64,000 nucleotides of DNA from Limanda limanda. Taxonomy: Eukaryota > Chordata > Actinopteri > Pleuronectiformes > Pleuronectidae. The first letter of the stretch is position 1. The number at the start of each line of letters is the position of its first letter. Position numbers and translations under genes: made by a program. The DNA lies in the NCBI RefSeq assembly GCF_963576545.1, contig NC_083653.1:16093358-16157357 (forward strand), given 5' to 3'. Positions 34,801 through 47,300 of the stretch are shown piece by piece. The notes under the pieces were generated by a model. The model saw only the letters and a program-made list of their open reading frames with translations. It had not been told where the DNA came from and did no database searches.

Positions 34801-37800
34801 CATGTCTCCAGGATGTTACACATACAATAACCCTTTACAGCTATTTTTGTAGCCTGATTGCTTTAAGATGTGAGACCGGCCATGGGGGCCACCGTAGAGG
34901 AAGAATTCCCCTGAGCCTCTGGCACAGTCAGAGAGAGAGATACAATAACACACAGGGGTGACGGGGGGTTAGGACTCACCGAGTGTATACGCCAAGAAGT
35001 TGAAGATCCCTGCAGCAACCCAGACCAAACTAGGCACGTGTACATGTGCTGCAGCTGAGACACAAAGAGTGTTAATACACATCATCCCACATAGAGACAC
35101 AGTATTCAGCACTTAATCTCACCTGACCATAATCTGATCCAAACAAATGTAGTTTGAGTTAATCTGACTGAAGAATGGTCCCATTAATGTTTATCAGCAT
35201 ATTATCATGTTCTTTGCTAACGTTTATTCTTGCCCTTTTGTGAAATTTTGAGACTGATTGTGATCGATCAGGTTTTGCAATGGAAACATTTTTGACCAGC
35301 ATATCTGTAGAGGTCAGTGCAAAGGTCAAGTCTGTGTATGTGGTTATGTGAACCAGGGGGAAGGTCAGTAGTGAGGAAGACCTACCAGAGGCAGTGAAGT
35401 CAAAGTCGTAGAAGGCCAACATGAGGAAGTTCAACACAAGAAACATAAAGCCTGTGAATGTAATGAGGTTCGGAGCCAACGATGTCGGTAGAAACTGTTG
35501 AGGAGGTGGGAGAAGACAAAAAGAGATTCAAAACAATAACTATAACAATACCACTGTCAATCTTCCTGTTGTAATAATAACGGGGATTACATAATGAGAC
35601 AGTTATTATTTGCGTCACATATTCTTGGCAGAGATGAGTTTAGGAAAGGGAACATACATATCTTACAAGTGATGTCAGGTTTCAGTCAAGCGGAGATTAA
35701 CGTAAACAACGGTTTGATACAGAGAAGTAAATTAATGCATCAGAGCTTGATCGAGCTGTTTACGGGGAAAATGGAAACATTCATCGAAAAGATGATGAGT
35801 GGTTTGTGCATATGCATCAAAACAACCCACCGCCATTCTCCACAGTCCAGATCAGACTATCAGAGACGGATGTGTTCTGACACTGAGACAAAGGAGAGAG
35901 TGTGTGTGTGCGTGCAAGTGTGAACGTGTGTGTGTGTGTGTGCGTGTGCGTGTGTGAGGCTGTGTTGTTACTGTATCTCAGTAGACAGCTTGGAAACCTC
36001 ATTAATGATGCAGCTCGACCAGACGCCAAAACACAGATCAAGTTGAACAGTTCTTTCTCACCTTCACAACAAAGTTCCAGAACGGGTGCATGACGTAGAC
36101 GGACAGGGGATTTGAGTCCACTGCGCTGTACTGCAAAGAAACACATTCAGGAAAGTAATCAGTCACAATGCGATCATACATCAAACACCAAGAGTTCATC
36201 AAGAGTTCATCTACTTATACCTGTTTGACTTGTGATCATAAGTAAACCAGGAGTTGTAAGAAAAGGCCATGTGGCCTCACGTGTAACTTCTGTACTGGAG
36301 TATTTTGGTTGCCTGTCATCATGATTCCAGTCTTTGTAACTTTATCCAGACGTGACGGACAAGTGCGAGTGCACTTGCCCTGGAGTTCAGATAAGGTGTG
36401 TATATGAATATGTTTTGAGTTAGGTGTGAATTAAATGTGCTTACTATGGAAACAATATAGCAATTGCAGGGCACAGATTAGCAATATAGCATAAAACTGT
36501 TTTTTCAGCATGCACTATTAATCTTCTAATATATTCAGAGAAATTTGATTCACAGATTACAGGAAATTTGACAACACTGAAATGCTTCATTAAGATCTCT
36601 GCAAAGATTCTCAGTCATCCAGTTCATGGTTATTCAAAAAAAGGAGGAACCTGAATATGCTTGATCATTTAGGTGCGACATCATCAAATTAAGTCACCCT
36701 TGACCTTATTTGGATAGTTCGCTGTGAACCATTATTGTCTCGATATTATGTAATATCAAACAGGTTGGTCCTAAAACAAACAAAACGTTGCCATGTGATT
36801 AATCATCACCACACAACTAGAATGACACTCAGTAGAGAGCATAACTCCACCCAGGCCCAACCAGTCCCCTTGAATTCAATCAAGCCCATCCAAACTGGCA
36901 CACTTATAGAGATATCAGTCTCCTTAGTATGCCTGCTTATTTTAATTTTTTTAAATCAAGAACTCAATTCACAATTTATGAAAAACGTCCTATAATGCAC
37001 TGTTAAGGAGGTGAGTAAAAGACAAATCTAGGATCTGCCTCTCTGATCAAATCTGCTCCAATTGAATGGGTTCTTGCTTGACTGATACATAACCCTTCCA
37101 TCAAGTTTCAACAGAAATGGTTTCAGATGCTTTTTGGCGTAATCCTGCCGACAGAGAGATATTGAGCAATGAAAACAGAACCTCCTTGGCGGCGGTTACA
37201 ATGACCGCAGCTACCATATCCACCCTCGTCTGGTGCAAACATGCCTACACAAACGCCAACCACATTCACACCTTGACAGAGACACAAGTTACTCTCCCAT
37301 CAAGAGAAGTGGCACTGCAGACTTTGTGTTAAGTGTTGCAAAGGATGTGAGCAGCACAGAGCTGGGTGGCAGCGTGACAAATACCACGAGAACATCAGCA
37401 GAACCATCGATAAATCAGACCATGTGCTTTCCACACACAGGTTCTCTTATCAGAAGAGCTACAATCCCTTCATTGACTGTCATTTTGTCACCCTCTGCTC
37501 TCCTCCTTCTGCTTTAGGCAATCATAGCCACCACTTATAAAAAGCTATCACAGGGAAAAGGGTCTCACATGCTGATCACCTCAGGGAAGTGGATTCCTAG
37601 ACTAATCAAAAAGAGGTTGTATTAAAGTGAAAGCCTCAGTGATCTCAGATTTGACGGTTCGGGGACAGAGAACATGGACAAGACAACATTAACACACATG
37701 GCGTATAGAGAACAGCCTTACGTCATAACTACACCGCTTATCACCAGGGATTCTCCCCTGGAAACTTCAGGGACACACATTGTACAGATTAACCAAAACC

Positions 37801-38157
37801 TGTACACCCAGCAAGGGACAATGTCTCCTCTTATCAATACTAGACTGCCTTTTGACTTCCAATGCAATGACTGCCACTCCTTTTTTCTCTCCCTGTCAGC
37901 CACTGGTTTCATGTATTTCCACACTGTTATCCAAAGTAAACCCTGTAAACTTAGTGGGAGGGGTGGTGCTGTAACAACACGTGTCTGTGGACACTGTGGA
38001 GTCTCTAGGAGGGATCCGAGATGTCAGTGCCTGTCTGGTGTACCTGCTTCCCATCAGTCTGCTGCTTCGAGCTGGTTTACTTTCTCTTCTGTGTAATATC
38101 ACCAGAACAACGCCACACTAAAGTCTTCTGTTTATAACGGAGACAGGTGGTGGTGGT

Positions 38158-38246
<89 letters not shown>

Positions 38247-38953
38247 TCTGAAATATGTTGGCCTCATTTTCATATACACTGGCAGGGAGAAAGAGAGGTT
38301 AGCTAACTATTAGCACAGTGCGCCAAAGTCAAGCACGACACGGTAAACAATATACTTCCGGTCACCACTTTCAGAATAAACCCTCGCAGACAGAAATGGA
38401 TCGATTAGAAACGTACGATTGTTTGGTTGGCTTTATTCTTCTGACTTTAAATGTGTGTGTGATGCTTAAGAGACGATTTCCAAGCGTCCCATCGACACAC
38501 TTTGTTTAAATATCCTAGATCAGGGCATTTACATTAATATGTTCACACTTCGGTGGGGCTTTTGAATAGCTGGCCCCATGTCTGAGCACCAATCAATATA
38601 ATGTGATTATTCAAAGTTTAATAATAAAAAAACATAAAAATTATATATTATATGATGATTTTAGTAAAGATATCTAAGACAAGCTATAGGGAACCATTTC
38701 AACACTTTAATTTTTGAGGAAACGTGTTACTTGCATCCGGCTCGATTTGAGCTAACTTTACACACTGTTCTTTACCTAGCAAGCGCCCTACAGATCGTGA
38801 CAGCTACACACACACACACGTGCACGCGCGCGCACACACGCACACAGTCTGCTCAATGCTAGCTGCTAACATGCTAACGCAGTCTTTGAATCCTACCTTG
38901 TATTTGTCGAAGCCCGCCAGCTGATCCTGGGTGACATACTCGTAAAGAGCCAT
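31839..38953 (-). CDS. selenoi: Selenoprotein I / ethanolaminephosphotransferase 1, with UGA-encoded selenocysteine
   Basis: CDP-alcohol phosphotransferase that makes phosphatidylethanolamine from CDP-ethanolamine and diacylglycerol in ER/Golgi membranes. Ten exons in transcript order: 38897-38953, 36062-36130, 35386-35494, 34980-35054, 33561-33823, 33361-33469, 33235-33283, 32965-33145, 32186-32365, 31839-31946. All phases agree and the total is 1200 nt, 399 residues. The protein starts [19 protein letters not shown]. The family signature DGxxARx8Gx3Dx3D is intact, from Asp107 to Asp129 (DGKQAR...GELFDHGLD). Several hydrophobic membrane segments follow. In the last exon the frame runs through TGA at 31881-31883 (residue 386, context NSD-U) into 13 more sense codons and a TAA at 31839-31841. 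Human SELENOI has Sec in the same NSDU context. A standard gene caller would end the protein 14 residues early. Acceptor choice in exon 4 (35054 versus 6 nt inside) is slightly uncertain. Confidence 0.95.
31881..31883 (-). other. selenoi: Recoded UGA selenocysteine codon of SELENOI
   Basis: In-frame TGA at residue 386, following Asn-Ser-Asp as in vertebrate SELENOI. The frame continues with residues including IGL, also near the human C-terminus, to a TAA stop. The supporting SECIS lies about 1.06 kb downstream in the same transcript orientation. Confidence 0.9.
32450..32936. mobile_element. Non-autonomous DNA transposon in SELENOI intron 8
   Basis: Imperfect terminal inverted repeats: TAGCTGTATTCAGACATG on the left and CATGTCTGAAAGCAGCTA on the right. 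There is no transposase ORF. Read on the minus strand, its interior (AAGTCCGGACATTTTC, ACAATCTCCTGCTGT) recurs at 45778-46280 and in fragments near 18185-18300, 345-460 and 60735-60790, so this is a repeat family within the window. The superfamily is unknown. Confidence 0.7.
37021..37180 (+). repeat. Dispersed repeat, copy B (SELENOI intron 1)
   Basis: Diverged relative of 20975-21095, sharing ATGGGTTCTTGCTTGAC, CATCAAGTTTCA and GCGTAATCCTGC in order. Confidence 0.5.
38158..38243. repeat. (TG)n microsatellite in SELENOI intron 1
   Basis: About 85 bp of nearly perfect TG dinucleotides. Confidence 0.95.
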
Positions 38954-39400
38954 GATGGCGCAGTGTGGCTCCGCGGTGAGATGAGTGAATATCAAATCCC
39001 CAACGTTAGCTGCCGAGTCCGAGCACCATGTAGCTTTAGCCGCTGTCGTTCACGCCGGGTGCGGTGATGTCGAAACATTTCAGCCCCTCCTGCAGAGGGT
39101 GAGCGCTATGCTGACCGCGGCTCTCTACCGCCACATCTGGCTGGGATGACCATGATCAAATATAAGAGAAAAGCACGATTGCGTTGTGTTTAATGTCCCC
39201 AAACAATTCAACTGTACATAAACATGGCGTCTCTGAAGAAAACGAGAAATGCTGCTGTTCATTGAGGTGTTTATTTGCATTAGTCGATCACTGAGACCTG
39301 CTCTATTCAATCTACTTCTACGGCGCTGCAATGCTTGACGTGTCTTTCCCCTCAAACCGGAAGTAAGACCGGTTTGCTTGTCCGTTCCAGTGCAGCTGGA
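38954..39400. promoter_or_regulatory. Probable bidirectional promoter of SELENOI (-) and OST4 (+)
   Basis: The SELENOI start codon (38953, minus) and the OST4 first exon (near 39365, plus) diverge from this CpG-containing interval of about 400 bp. It contains a perfect ETS/GABP site CCGGAAGT at 39357-39364, a YY1-type AACATGGCGTC at 39221-39231 and a CRE half-site TGACGT near 39337, and no obvious TATA box. All are typical of housekeeping bidirectional promoters. Shared control is inferred from arrangement and motifs. Confidence 0.6.
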
Positions 39401-39442
39401 GAATCACTTGAGCCGAGATCGAAAGCTACGATCAGAGTTAAC
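39365..39442 (+). other. ost4: Probable non-coding first exon of OST4
   Basis: It sits directly after the ETS motif and ends at a strong donor (AC|gtgagt, after 39442) that splices in principle to the coding exon at 40237. The transcription start is estimated, not observed. Confidence 0.5.
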
Positions 39443-40192
39443 GTGAGTATTTACAGTGATTACATTAACACTGCAGGGGGCTTTTCTTTATAGTTTTGTT
39501 GATGCTATATATGTAGCGTTCCCTATAGTGGCTAGTCTCACCAGTGTCGGGTGTTGTAGTCGGCTAGCTAGCTGGTTAGCTAGGCTAACATCACACTCAT
39601 TGATTGTACATTCGTAAGAAGTGGCCGTGATTCATCAGAGTGATTTCCTACAAATTCATATGCAAAAGTCAGATATGCACTCAGTGTTTGGCGTCGTGTG
39701 GTCAGAAATTCACTTTCTCTATTCCAGATGATCTTTATCAAACCTGTGGTTGTAGATCTTTTACTGACACCACACCAAACATAACGTCACTGCCAACTAC
39801 TAATATCTCTTTTATTTTTAAAAGCTGAGTTGCTTTTTCCTACCTTTCTAGTTACTAGCAGATATCATCATGCCAACTGTTAATCTGATCTAAGTCCTCA
39901 ATTCTGATAATCTGAATCTGTGAAATGACCATCTCTGCTAGTTCATGTCACACCATCACATCATTGATATGAACAATCATGTAAGATTTTTTTCAGCAAG
40001 ATCCATGTATTCTCTAACATTTTTTCCATCATGTTGATAGACACCATATCTCACAACGTTAAAGAAGGTGTAAAATAATTCCTTGATCTGCCCTACAAAG
40101 TTCTCCCCTGACCCAAATCCTTCCACCCAATGGACAGGGGTGAAAACACAACCTCCTTTGCAGAGGGAATACAAATATGATTTAATAACTAA

Positions 40193-40351
<159 letters not shown>

Positions 40352-40673
40352 GGTGTGCCAACATGATCGGAGAGGTGAGAGCAGTCTGTGTGTGTCCAAG
40401 GTGTTTCATTTCACCACTTTCTTTGTTTTACCACTGTCAGTCCTGCTCCACTGTGAACAAATGTACATCTTTAAAAGTCCCTTCTGTAGTAAAATGTGTA
40501 TTCAGCATACTAATGATTGAAAGCAGCAAAGTATGTTGCAAAACATAGACGTTAATGTTAACATGCATGGCTCATGGAGAACTCTAGAGTTTTGTTTATA
40601 TGTAGTCACTGAACATCAGTATGAATGTGGTCAAACACATGTTAATCCATTGAATGTTTTTTTGTCTCCACAG

Positions 40674-41045
40674 ATGAGATGGGCATTGAAGCCGCCACCT
40701 TGGAAACAACATTCCACATCATCCCAGCCTCTTTCCAAGAGATGAATTTCTACGTTGTTCTGGTTGCACATTTGTCTTTTTTTGTATAAAAAAAATGTAA
40801 AGGACATTTGCCTTGTATGTTTTTTTTACTAAATTCCTTTAAGTCATCCTTTTATGTACTGTGTATTTGGAAACTATTCAGACACCTTCACCTTTTTTTA
40901 CAATTATTTCCCCAGAAATTGTTCAAATGTTCAAGTAAAATGAAAAATTAGGTTTTTCTGTTTGCCAATGTGGAGTCAAGAGTTAAGATTTAACCATTCA
41001 AACAGGCTTCAACATAAAAAATAAAGGGGCCTGGATTCTTGGAGA
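40674..41045 (+). other. ost4: OST4 3' UTR exon
   Basis: It begins after an acceptor (tttgtctccacag) and carries no extended ORF. AATAAA at 41020-41025 is a plausible polyadenylation signal. The 3' boundary is an estimate. Confidence 0.5.
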
Positions 41046-42889
41046 AAGCACGGTACATGATATATAGATTATTTTTAATTCAAAGCATGTTTATTTCATG
41101 AATATTTATGCTTCAAGTTTTCAACATAGTATAATCTACATCAGGTTGCCTTATTTATCTAAAATATATATAGATAGATATCTTGCCAAATGCTCATAAT
41201 AGTATTAACCCACCTTTGGAATCTTTCATATATCAACTTTTGTCTCAATCCTCCTGTGTATTTGGGGGGAAAAGAGCCTCATGTTGCAGCTCTCTTGTAC
41301 GTCTCATTTCCTCTGGGACCTCTGATGTCTGCTGCTTTCATTTGACCCTCCAGCTTCACAAGCCTCCAAGGTCCCGCTGCAGAAAAGCTTTCTCACCACA
41401 TGATACTGCCCCCAGCAGGCTCCATATGTTTTGGTGGCCTTCCCCATTAATGTTATTTTCATATGGATGCGGTGGGTGGTGTGATGTAAATTCTGCAGCT
41501 GTCCCACATCTCTTCTCATTGACTGTCCTCTCTGTGGGTGGCTGCCAGGACCGTCCAGATACATGTGTATTTCCTTAATGATTTGCACATACAGCTCTAC
41601 AACTCAAACTACATTTTGAAGAATATATACGAAAACTATAATTTGACATTTTTTCTCTGTCGACCAGTGTGGTAAAATAAATCACGAGTGAAACAAGGTG
41701 AATTTATACCTTTTATGGGCATTGTTTTCAAACCACAAACAACTTTTGGAATCATTACATTAAATCCACACTTCACTCTCACGTTTGCCTCTAAATACAG
41801 AAAGGAAATTAAAGAGGTAAAGGTGCCATGGTGCATTTTTACTAAGTGCATTAAATGTTAGAGTATGTTCATCAGTGCATAGTTATATTGGTCAGATTTC
41901 CTTTATTTTTGGGTGAGGAGCATAGGGAAAACACAAAATGTGAGGTACAGGGATAGTAACTGAAATGTTTTAAAGAAATTTCACATCTATGGATCTTGTT
42001 CAGTTTGATAGCTGCGTTTGGGAAAGCGAGTGCCTTTCCCCTGCCTCAACACTGATGTGGTGTCATCGAGCAAGGCACTTCAGCCTCTCCAGGAACCTGC
42101 TGATGAGTTGTACTGAGCAGCTCCTTGATATGATTATGTTGAAGAGCATGGATGCATGCTCACGATACTGAATATATTCAGACAAAAACTAAGTATTTCA
42201 CATTAAGATGCTCCATGATAAAATGTCCTCTCCTCTCCTGAAGTTCTAAATGGTTTTGATCACTATTTGGTCCAGTACAAACAAGCACCTCCTCCTCCTC
42301 CTCTTCCTCTTCTGTGCAGTTCCTAGGCTTCTCCACACAGGGTCACTGTGTCACACATGATCACAGGCTCAGGCAGAGTCATCACTGGAGGTTCCTCAAC
42401 CTTCGAAAACATCATGCATGGTTCAGTCATTCATTTGTCTCACTAGAATGTGGTATTTTGTTATATTTGACAGAAAATGTGCAGTATTGTCTGTACCTGT
42501 TTCAGTATTTCATCTTCCTCAGGTGCAGTTTCTATGACATCACTGCCTGTGTAGTGTAAACTCCTGTCGGTGCTCTTCTTCATTAGGGCTTTTGAGGCCA
42601 GCTGTATGGAGCCGTCTTTTCCCGATACACCTGCAGAGTGAAATCAAACACGGGCTCTTAAAAAGTCTCAACTTCAATAATCTGAAGTGTGGGTTTTTGA
42701 AAGTCCTAAATATGTTAAAATATAACATACTAGGTATTAAATACTTTTTGGTAGGTCTAGATTATATTAACATTCCTACTTCTGCCAATTTTTTCTTTCC
42801 AGTGTGTAATCTTCACATACACACAGTTAACGTAACTTGCCTTGGCTGTGGGAAAGACAAAGGTTACCTACAGTCCCTGGTTCTAGTTT
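41046..42889. other. Non-coding interval between OST4 and AGBL5
   Basis: No recognised gene. The stretch at about 41200-41580 has an open frame of 131 codons with no family resemblance. Its minus strand recalls the interior of Tc1-like elements (GGGGCAGTATCATGTGGTG) but is too decayed to assign. Confidence 0.4.
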
Positions 42890-43906
42890 CAGGGTTCATA
42901 CACATTATGACCAATGGATTTCCATGACTTTTCCATGACTGTAAACCAAATTTCCATGACCGAACATTGCGTGAAATCTCGGTGTATACGCGAAAAAGTG
43001 ACAAAATGTAGTATTCAAACTAACAATGAGAATTCCAAGGCATACAGCACACCTTAAATGACACAAACCAAAGTATGCCTGCTTATATTTTGAGCATATT
43101 TCTTTAAAAATATATGAATTATTTAAAACTCAGCGTAAATGAACTAGGGATGGGCATTCGATTAAATTGTCTTAATCGATCGTCGGAAGAATTAACGATC
43201 GATTTTTCGATTAATCATTCATATTTTTATATTAAAATTCACTATTTATAGCGAATTAAAATGCAGTGAAAATAGAAAAAACAGCGTGTTTCCTCATTGA
43301 GATCTTTATTACAAGATTAACAACTCTTGTTGCAGTTAAACAGGATCCGTTCAATGTTACACTTGTAAATAAGCGCTGCTGTCCTCCTAAGCCCCGCTGA
43401 GAGAGCAGCTAGCCGCTGAGAGCTAGCTCGATCTGACGGCTCTCGACCTCTCAGTCCGGTCGTTGTAACGCCCTCACTCCCGGAACCCCTCACCCAGACC
43501 CGGGTCTGTCCGGGTTACCCTCCGCGTGGACTGAGGGTCCGTGTGCGGTCATGAAGCCGAGCAGCAGAGGCTTAACTCCGGGCTGCTTCCTCCAGCTGCT
43601 AACAGACACGCTGTGCTGCGTTCAGGGCAACTCGGATATTCCGACGTCCTGCCACATAGCGAACATGCAATAGTTTATCGATGAAAAACATGTCATCAAT
43701 GAAATTCTTAATGATCAATTAATCAATAGTCGAGTATTTATGCCCATCCCTAAAACGAACGACATGAAAATAAGAATATAACAAATTTCCATGACTTTTC
43801 CAAAACTTTTGGGAAATTATTTTTTTCCATGACTTTTCCAGGCCTGGAAAAACACATTTTAAAATTCCATGACTTTTCCAGGTTTTCCATGACCGTACGA
43901 ACCCTG
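42890..43906. mobile_element. Non-autonomous hAT transposon (outer element)
   Basis: Ends are CAGGGTTCATACACATTATG and its inverted partner ending CATGACCGTACGAACCCTG, with repeated TTCCATGACTTTTCC subterminal motifs. This is a hAT family widespread in fish. A TAGTTT motif lies at both flanks, though it does not align as an exact 8-bp duplication. No transposase ORF remains. It hosts a second transposon at 43145-43752. Confidence 0.82.
43145..43752. mobile_element. Nested non-autonomous hAT transposon inside the outer hAT
   Basis: Termini TAGGGATGGGCATTCGATTA and ATTTATGCCCATCCCTA are inverted repeats. The 8-bp flanks AAATGAAC (43137-43144) and AAACGAAC (43753-43760) are a target duplication with one mismatch. 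The GC-rich interior has no ORF. It inserted after the outer element. Confidence 0.85.
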
Positions 43907-44327
43907 TAGTTTGTGAGTTAACATGACTATTCAAGGGTTATTCTCTACTAGGCCACATATCTTCAATTGTGGGGAGGTGGGACTCTGATATTCCTTCATA
44001 TTGGTCATACTTAATCTTGATTTAATGTTAAAAAGTCTTATTTTACTTGTTGGAACCGGCAGAGACTTTAGAAAATGATGTAACAATGAGAAATATCATC
44101 TGTGATGCTGAGCCTATGTGGTTAAAGTGTACACATGGGATCAGAAGTTTAGAAAACACAAAAGTAAAGTTTCAAGCCATGAAGCTAGAAAAATGAGCTA
44201 ATGACAGCACAGGACTAACAGGAATTGCAGAGTGGACTAATAGCTCTTTTTGGATTCAGGATTTCAAATGAGCAATTTCTTTTTGCATCCTGATCCACTC
44301 AAGAAATAATATAGATCAATGCACATT

Positions 44328-47300
44328 TTAAGTCATGTAAAAATCCATCTTTTCTGAGTATGTATACATGCCTGACAGCGACAGGTGCCGTTGGAGACCT
44401 GGTCTGAGCAGCTTCCAGACTTTCATGGTGGCCGACTCATCTCTTTGTCCAGGTGAGGATGCATTATTTCTAATAGGGGTTGTTCTACTGTCGCGTGGGG
44501 GGGAAGGGACATCAGTCGACCCCATCCTCCGAATGCTGACGCGGCTCACTTGAGGCTGCAGCTTGCACCTGGGCGGGCAACAAAGAGGTTAACATTCTCC
44601 ACATTCATATAAAAAATGTATGCAGATGTGAAATCTCATTATCACAGATACACTCACTTGCTGAATTTGATAGAGGACAGGATGTGATCTGGTCCCGAGT
44701 CTTTTGCAGCCTGTGACAGAAGGAACATATTACAGTAGTGCCTTGTAAACCTGTATGTTATGATGTAATAGAAAAACATGTAATATGAGACAGTGAGGAG
44801 AATTTGAATCTGTGTGAGGGAGCCAGCTAAGTCAGCTAACCTCTTGACCGGCCTCTGTGGAATGACGAGTGGCCGTTAGAGTTCGGCAGCCTCTCCCCAC
44901 ACGGCCAGGACGCATGGGGAAAGGCATTCTGAACAAACCCTCTGAACCGGGTCCACCAGCCGGAGAGTCTGGACAGCTGAGGCCTGTTAACCAGATGAAG
45001 GGAACATGAATAAAAAGGGGGTAAAAAACACAACAGGGGGGAAAGAGAAACAGTGGGTGGTAGCTGAGTAACACCACATTCAAGACGGACATTATTTCAG
45101 GACAAAAACAAGGAGGGACTGTTGAGTTAAGTACAAATGTGACACATTATTTGCATTCAATTTTTTTTTTACCTGTTTGTTGCCAAGTGCAACTCTACAT
45201 GCTAATAGATAAAGAGTACACACAAAAGAGTGGATTGAGAGCAGAGGACTCACACAGATGTTGCTTCACAAAAGGATAGTTTTTATTCCAGAGGTTAAAC
45301 AGAGAGGCGATAAAGGACAGCAGCACATTCAAGAAGGTGATACACAGACAAACACTTAAGTCTGGTATAGAAGGTTAGCACCACATTGAAGGAACAACGA
45401 CATTCTCATTGAGGAGTGTAAAGCAGAGGGACCTTATGAGAACGTGATGAAGCATACAGTGCGTTTTCTCCATTGTGTTATTCTGGGTGACGGCATTTAA
45501 GCTTTAGAGACAGGACATCAGAGTTCACAGTGAAAAAGCAGAATCAAACTACAGTGCACTCATGTTGCTGGGCACTCATCTGAACTGAAAGCTCCTTGTA
45601 CCTAGCTCCCACTGCTGAATGGAGTGGCCATACAGAGGAGACATCAACGTAGTGTGATATCAAAAGGAGTAAGACATCTATGTTGCCAAAGCACAAAATG
45701 ACAATCACATTTTCAGATGGTTGTTTTCACGTCTAACATGTTCTCAAAGTGGCTTCTCCTTCAACACTTTTCATCTATAGCTGCTTTCAGACCAGCACCT
45801 AAGTCCGGACATTTTGCTGAAATTTTCCAAAGGGGCTGTATGTGAGAATGCTAATGTCCGAGTCAGCTGCTAAGGACATTTTCTGGAACCTTTTTACTTC
45901 TGGTACCTCAGTACCATGTGAGAATAAGGCAGGAAAATGTCAGGAAAAATGTCCCAGCCAGTGAGCGGGCATGTTGATGATGTCGATGGACGCAAAACTT
46001 GTAGAATACAAGTATCTCTTGATAAAAAAAATATAAGTAGAAGACGCCAACGAAGACTTGGAAAGAAGATGAGATTTGAGAGCTTTTCAGGGCCGGTGTT
46101 GTCGTGCTGTAAACAAAAACAAGATTTTTACTTTGGAATTAATTTCCTGCTTCCTGCATACTCTATGCGTGACATTGTCTTGCTGTTGTGAATCCATCTG
46201 ACCCGCACAATCTCCTGCTGTATTTTTCACATGTGAAGGCAAATGTTCTGATCCAATTTTCTGGACATTTACTGGAGCTCACAGTTTACGTAAGAGAGAA
46301 TGATTAATTGCAGTTGTTTTTATTTAACCCTGTATATTAGAAATACCACATAAGTTTAGTATTTTTCCCTTTCTCGTTGTAGTTTTTCTGGTAAAACTGG
46401 ATGAGCAAAGCCTCCTAAATCTACTGTTTACAACAGAACAAGGCACACCAGGACAACAATGCCACAAAGCACTGGAACAGACAATAGCTACAGCCAGGCG
46501 AGGCAAAATATTCGAAAAACTATTTTGATCCTGTCAGTCAATGGGTCTGGTTACTCAGCTGCTAGTGAAACCTCTGCACATCACAGACATCCCACCTCTG
46601 CATCTTCAGAGCACCTAGAATTGTTGGTCTTAACAACACAGACCATCATCAAGAAGTTGAATAACAGTACACAATAACTGGATTACAGACAAATTACCAT
46701 AATTCCAAGATTTTTCTTTGGAGTCTTACATATCGACCAATACAACGACATCATTTCTCACCTCTGCTAACCACAAAATATATTAACTTTGACCGTCGAC
46801 AGCTCACTACACACCTGTCAAATTCAATTTACACAAATAAAACACACAGATGCGTTTGAATAAATAATGATCGGCTCTATGAAACAAGTAATACAATTTA
46901 AGGCTCTACTCTTTATTTACACTGAAAACAATATTGGAATCTTATTAGAAAAATTCGTAACACTTGCCAGCTTTGACTGAGCCGCACAGTTAGAACAAAC
47001 AAATAGTATTAAATGATATTGCTTGTCGGCAGCTGCATGACGAATCCAATCCTTCTTTTTTTACAACACCTTGGTTCTACCATCCTTGAGGATTTTAAGC
47101 CAGTGATGGTCCACGTTAGGACTCTGGCTGTAGGCTACTCTGTGAATATCATGATGTCGGGACCAAGACTGGACCGACACTGGAATGATAAAGGTTTCAT
47201 AACATTTCATCACAGAAATGAGGCTCTAATTTGCACACAAACATGAAACAAGAGGCCTTTTAAAGGAGATTTTAAGTCAAAATAAATTTAAATATTACCA

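Noticed and set aside
41183..41578. 131-codon + strand ORF downstream of OST4
   Set aside because: No recognisable domain or splice context. The region looks like decayed repeat DNA, with a possible Tc1-like antisense trace that is too weak to annotate.
43719..43934. 71-codon ORF rich in Trp-Lys-Ser repeats
   Set aside because: It is the translation of repeated TTCCATGACTTTTCC motifs of the hAT end.
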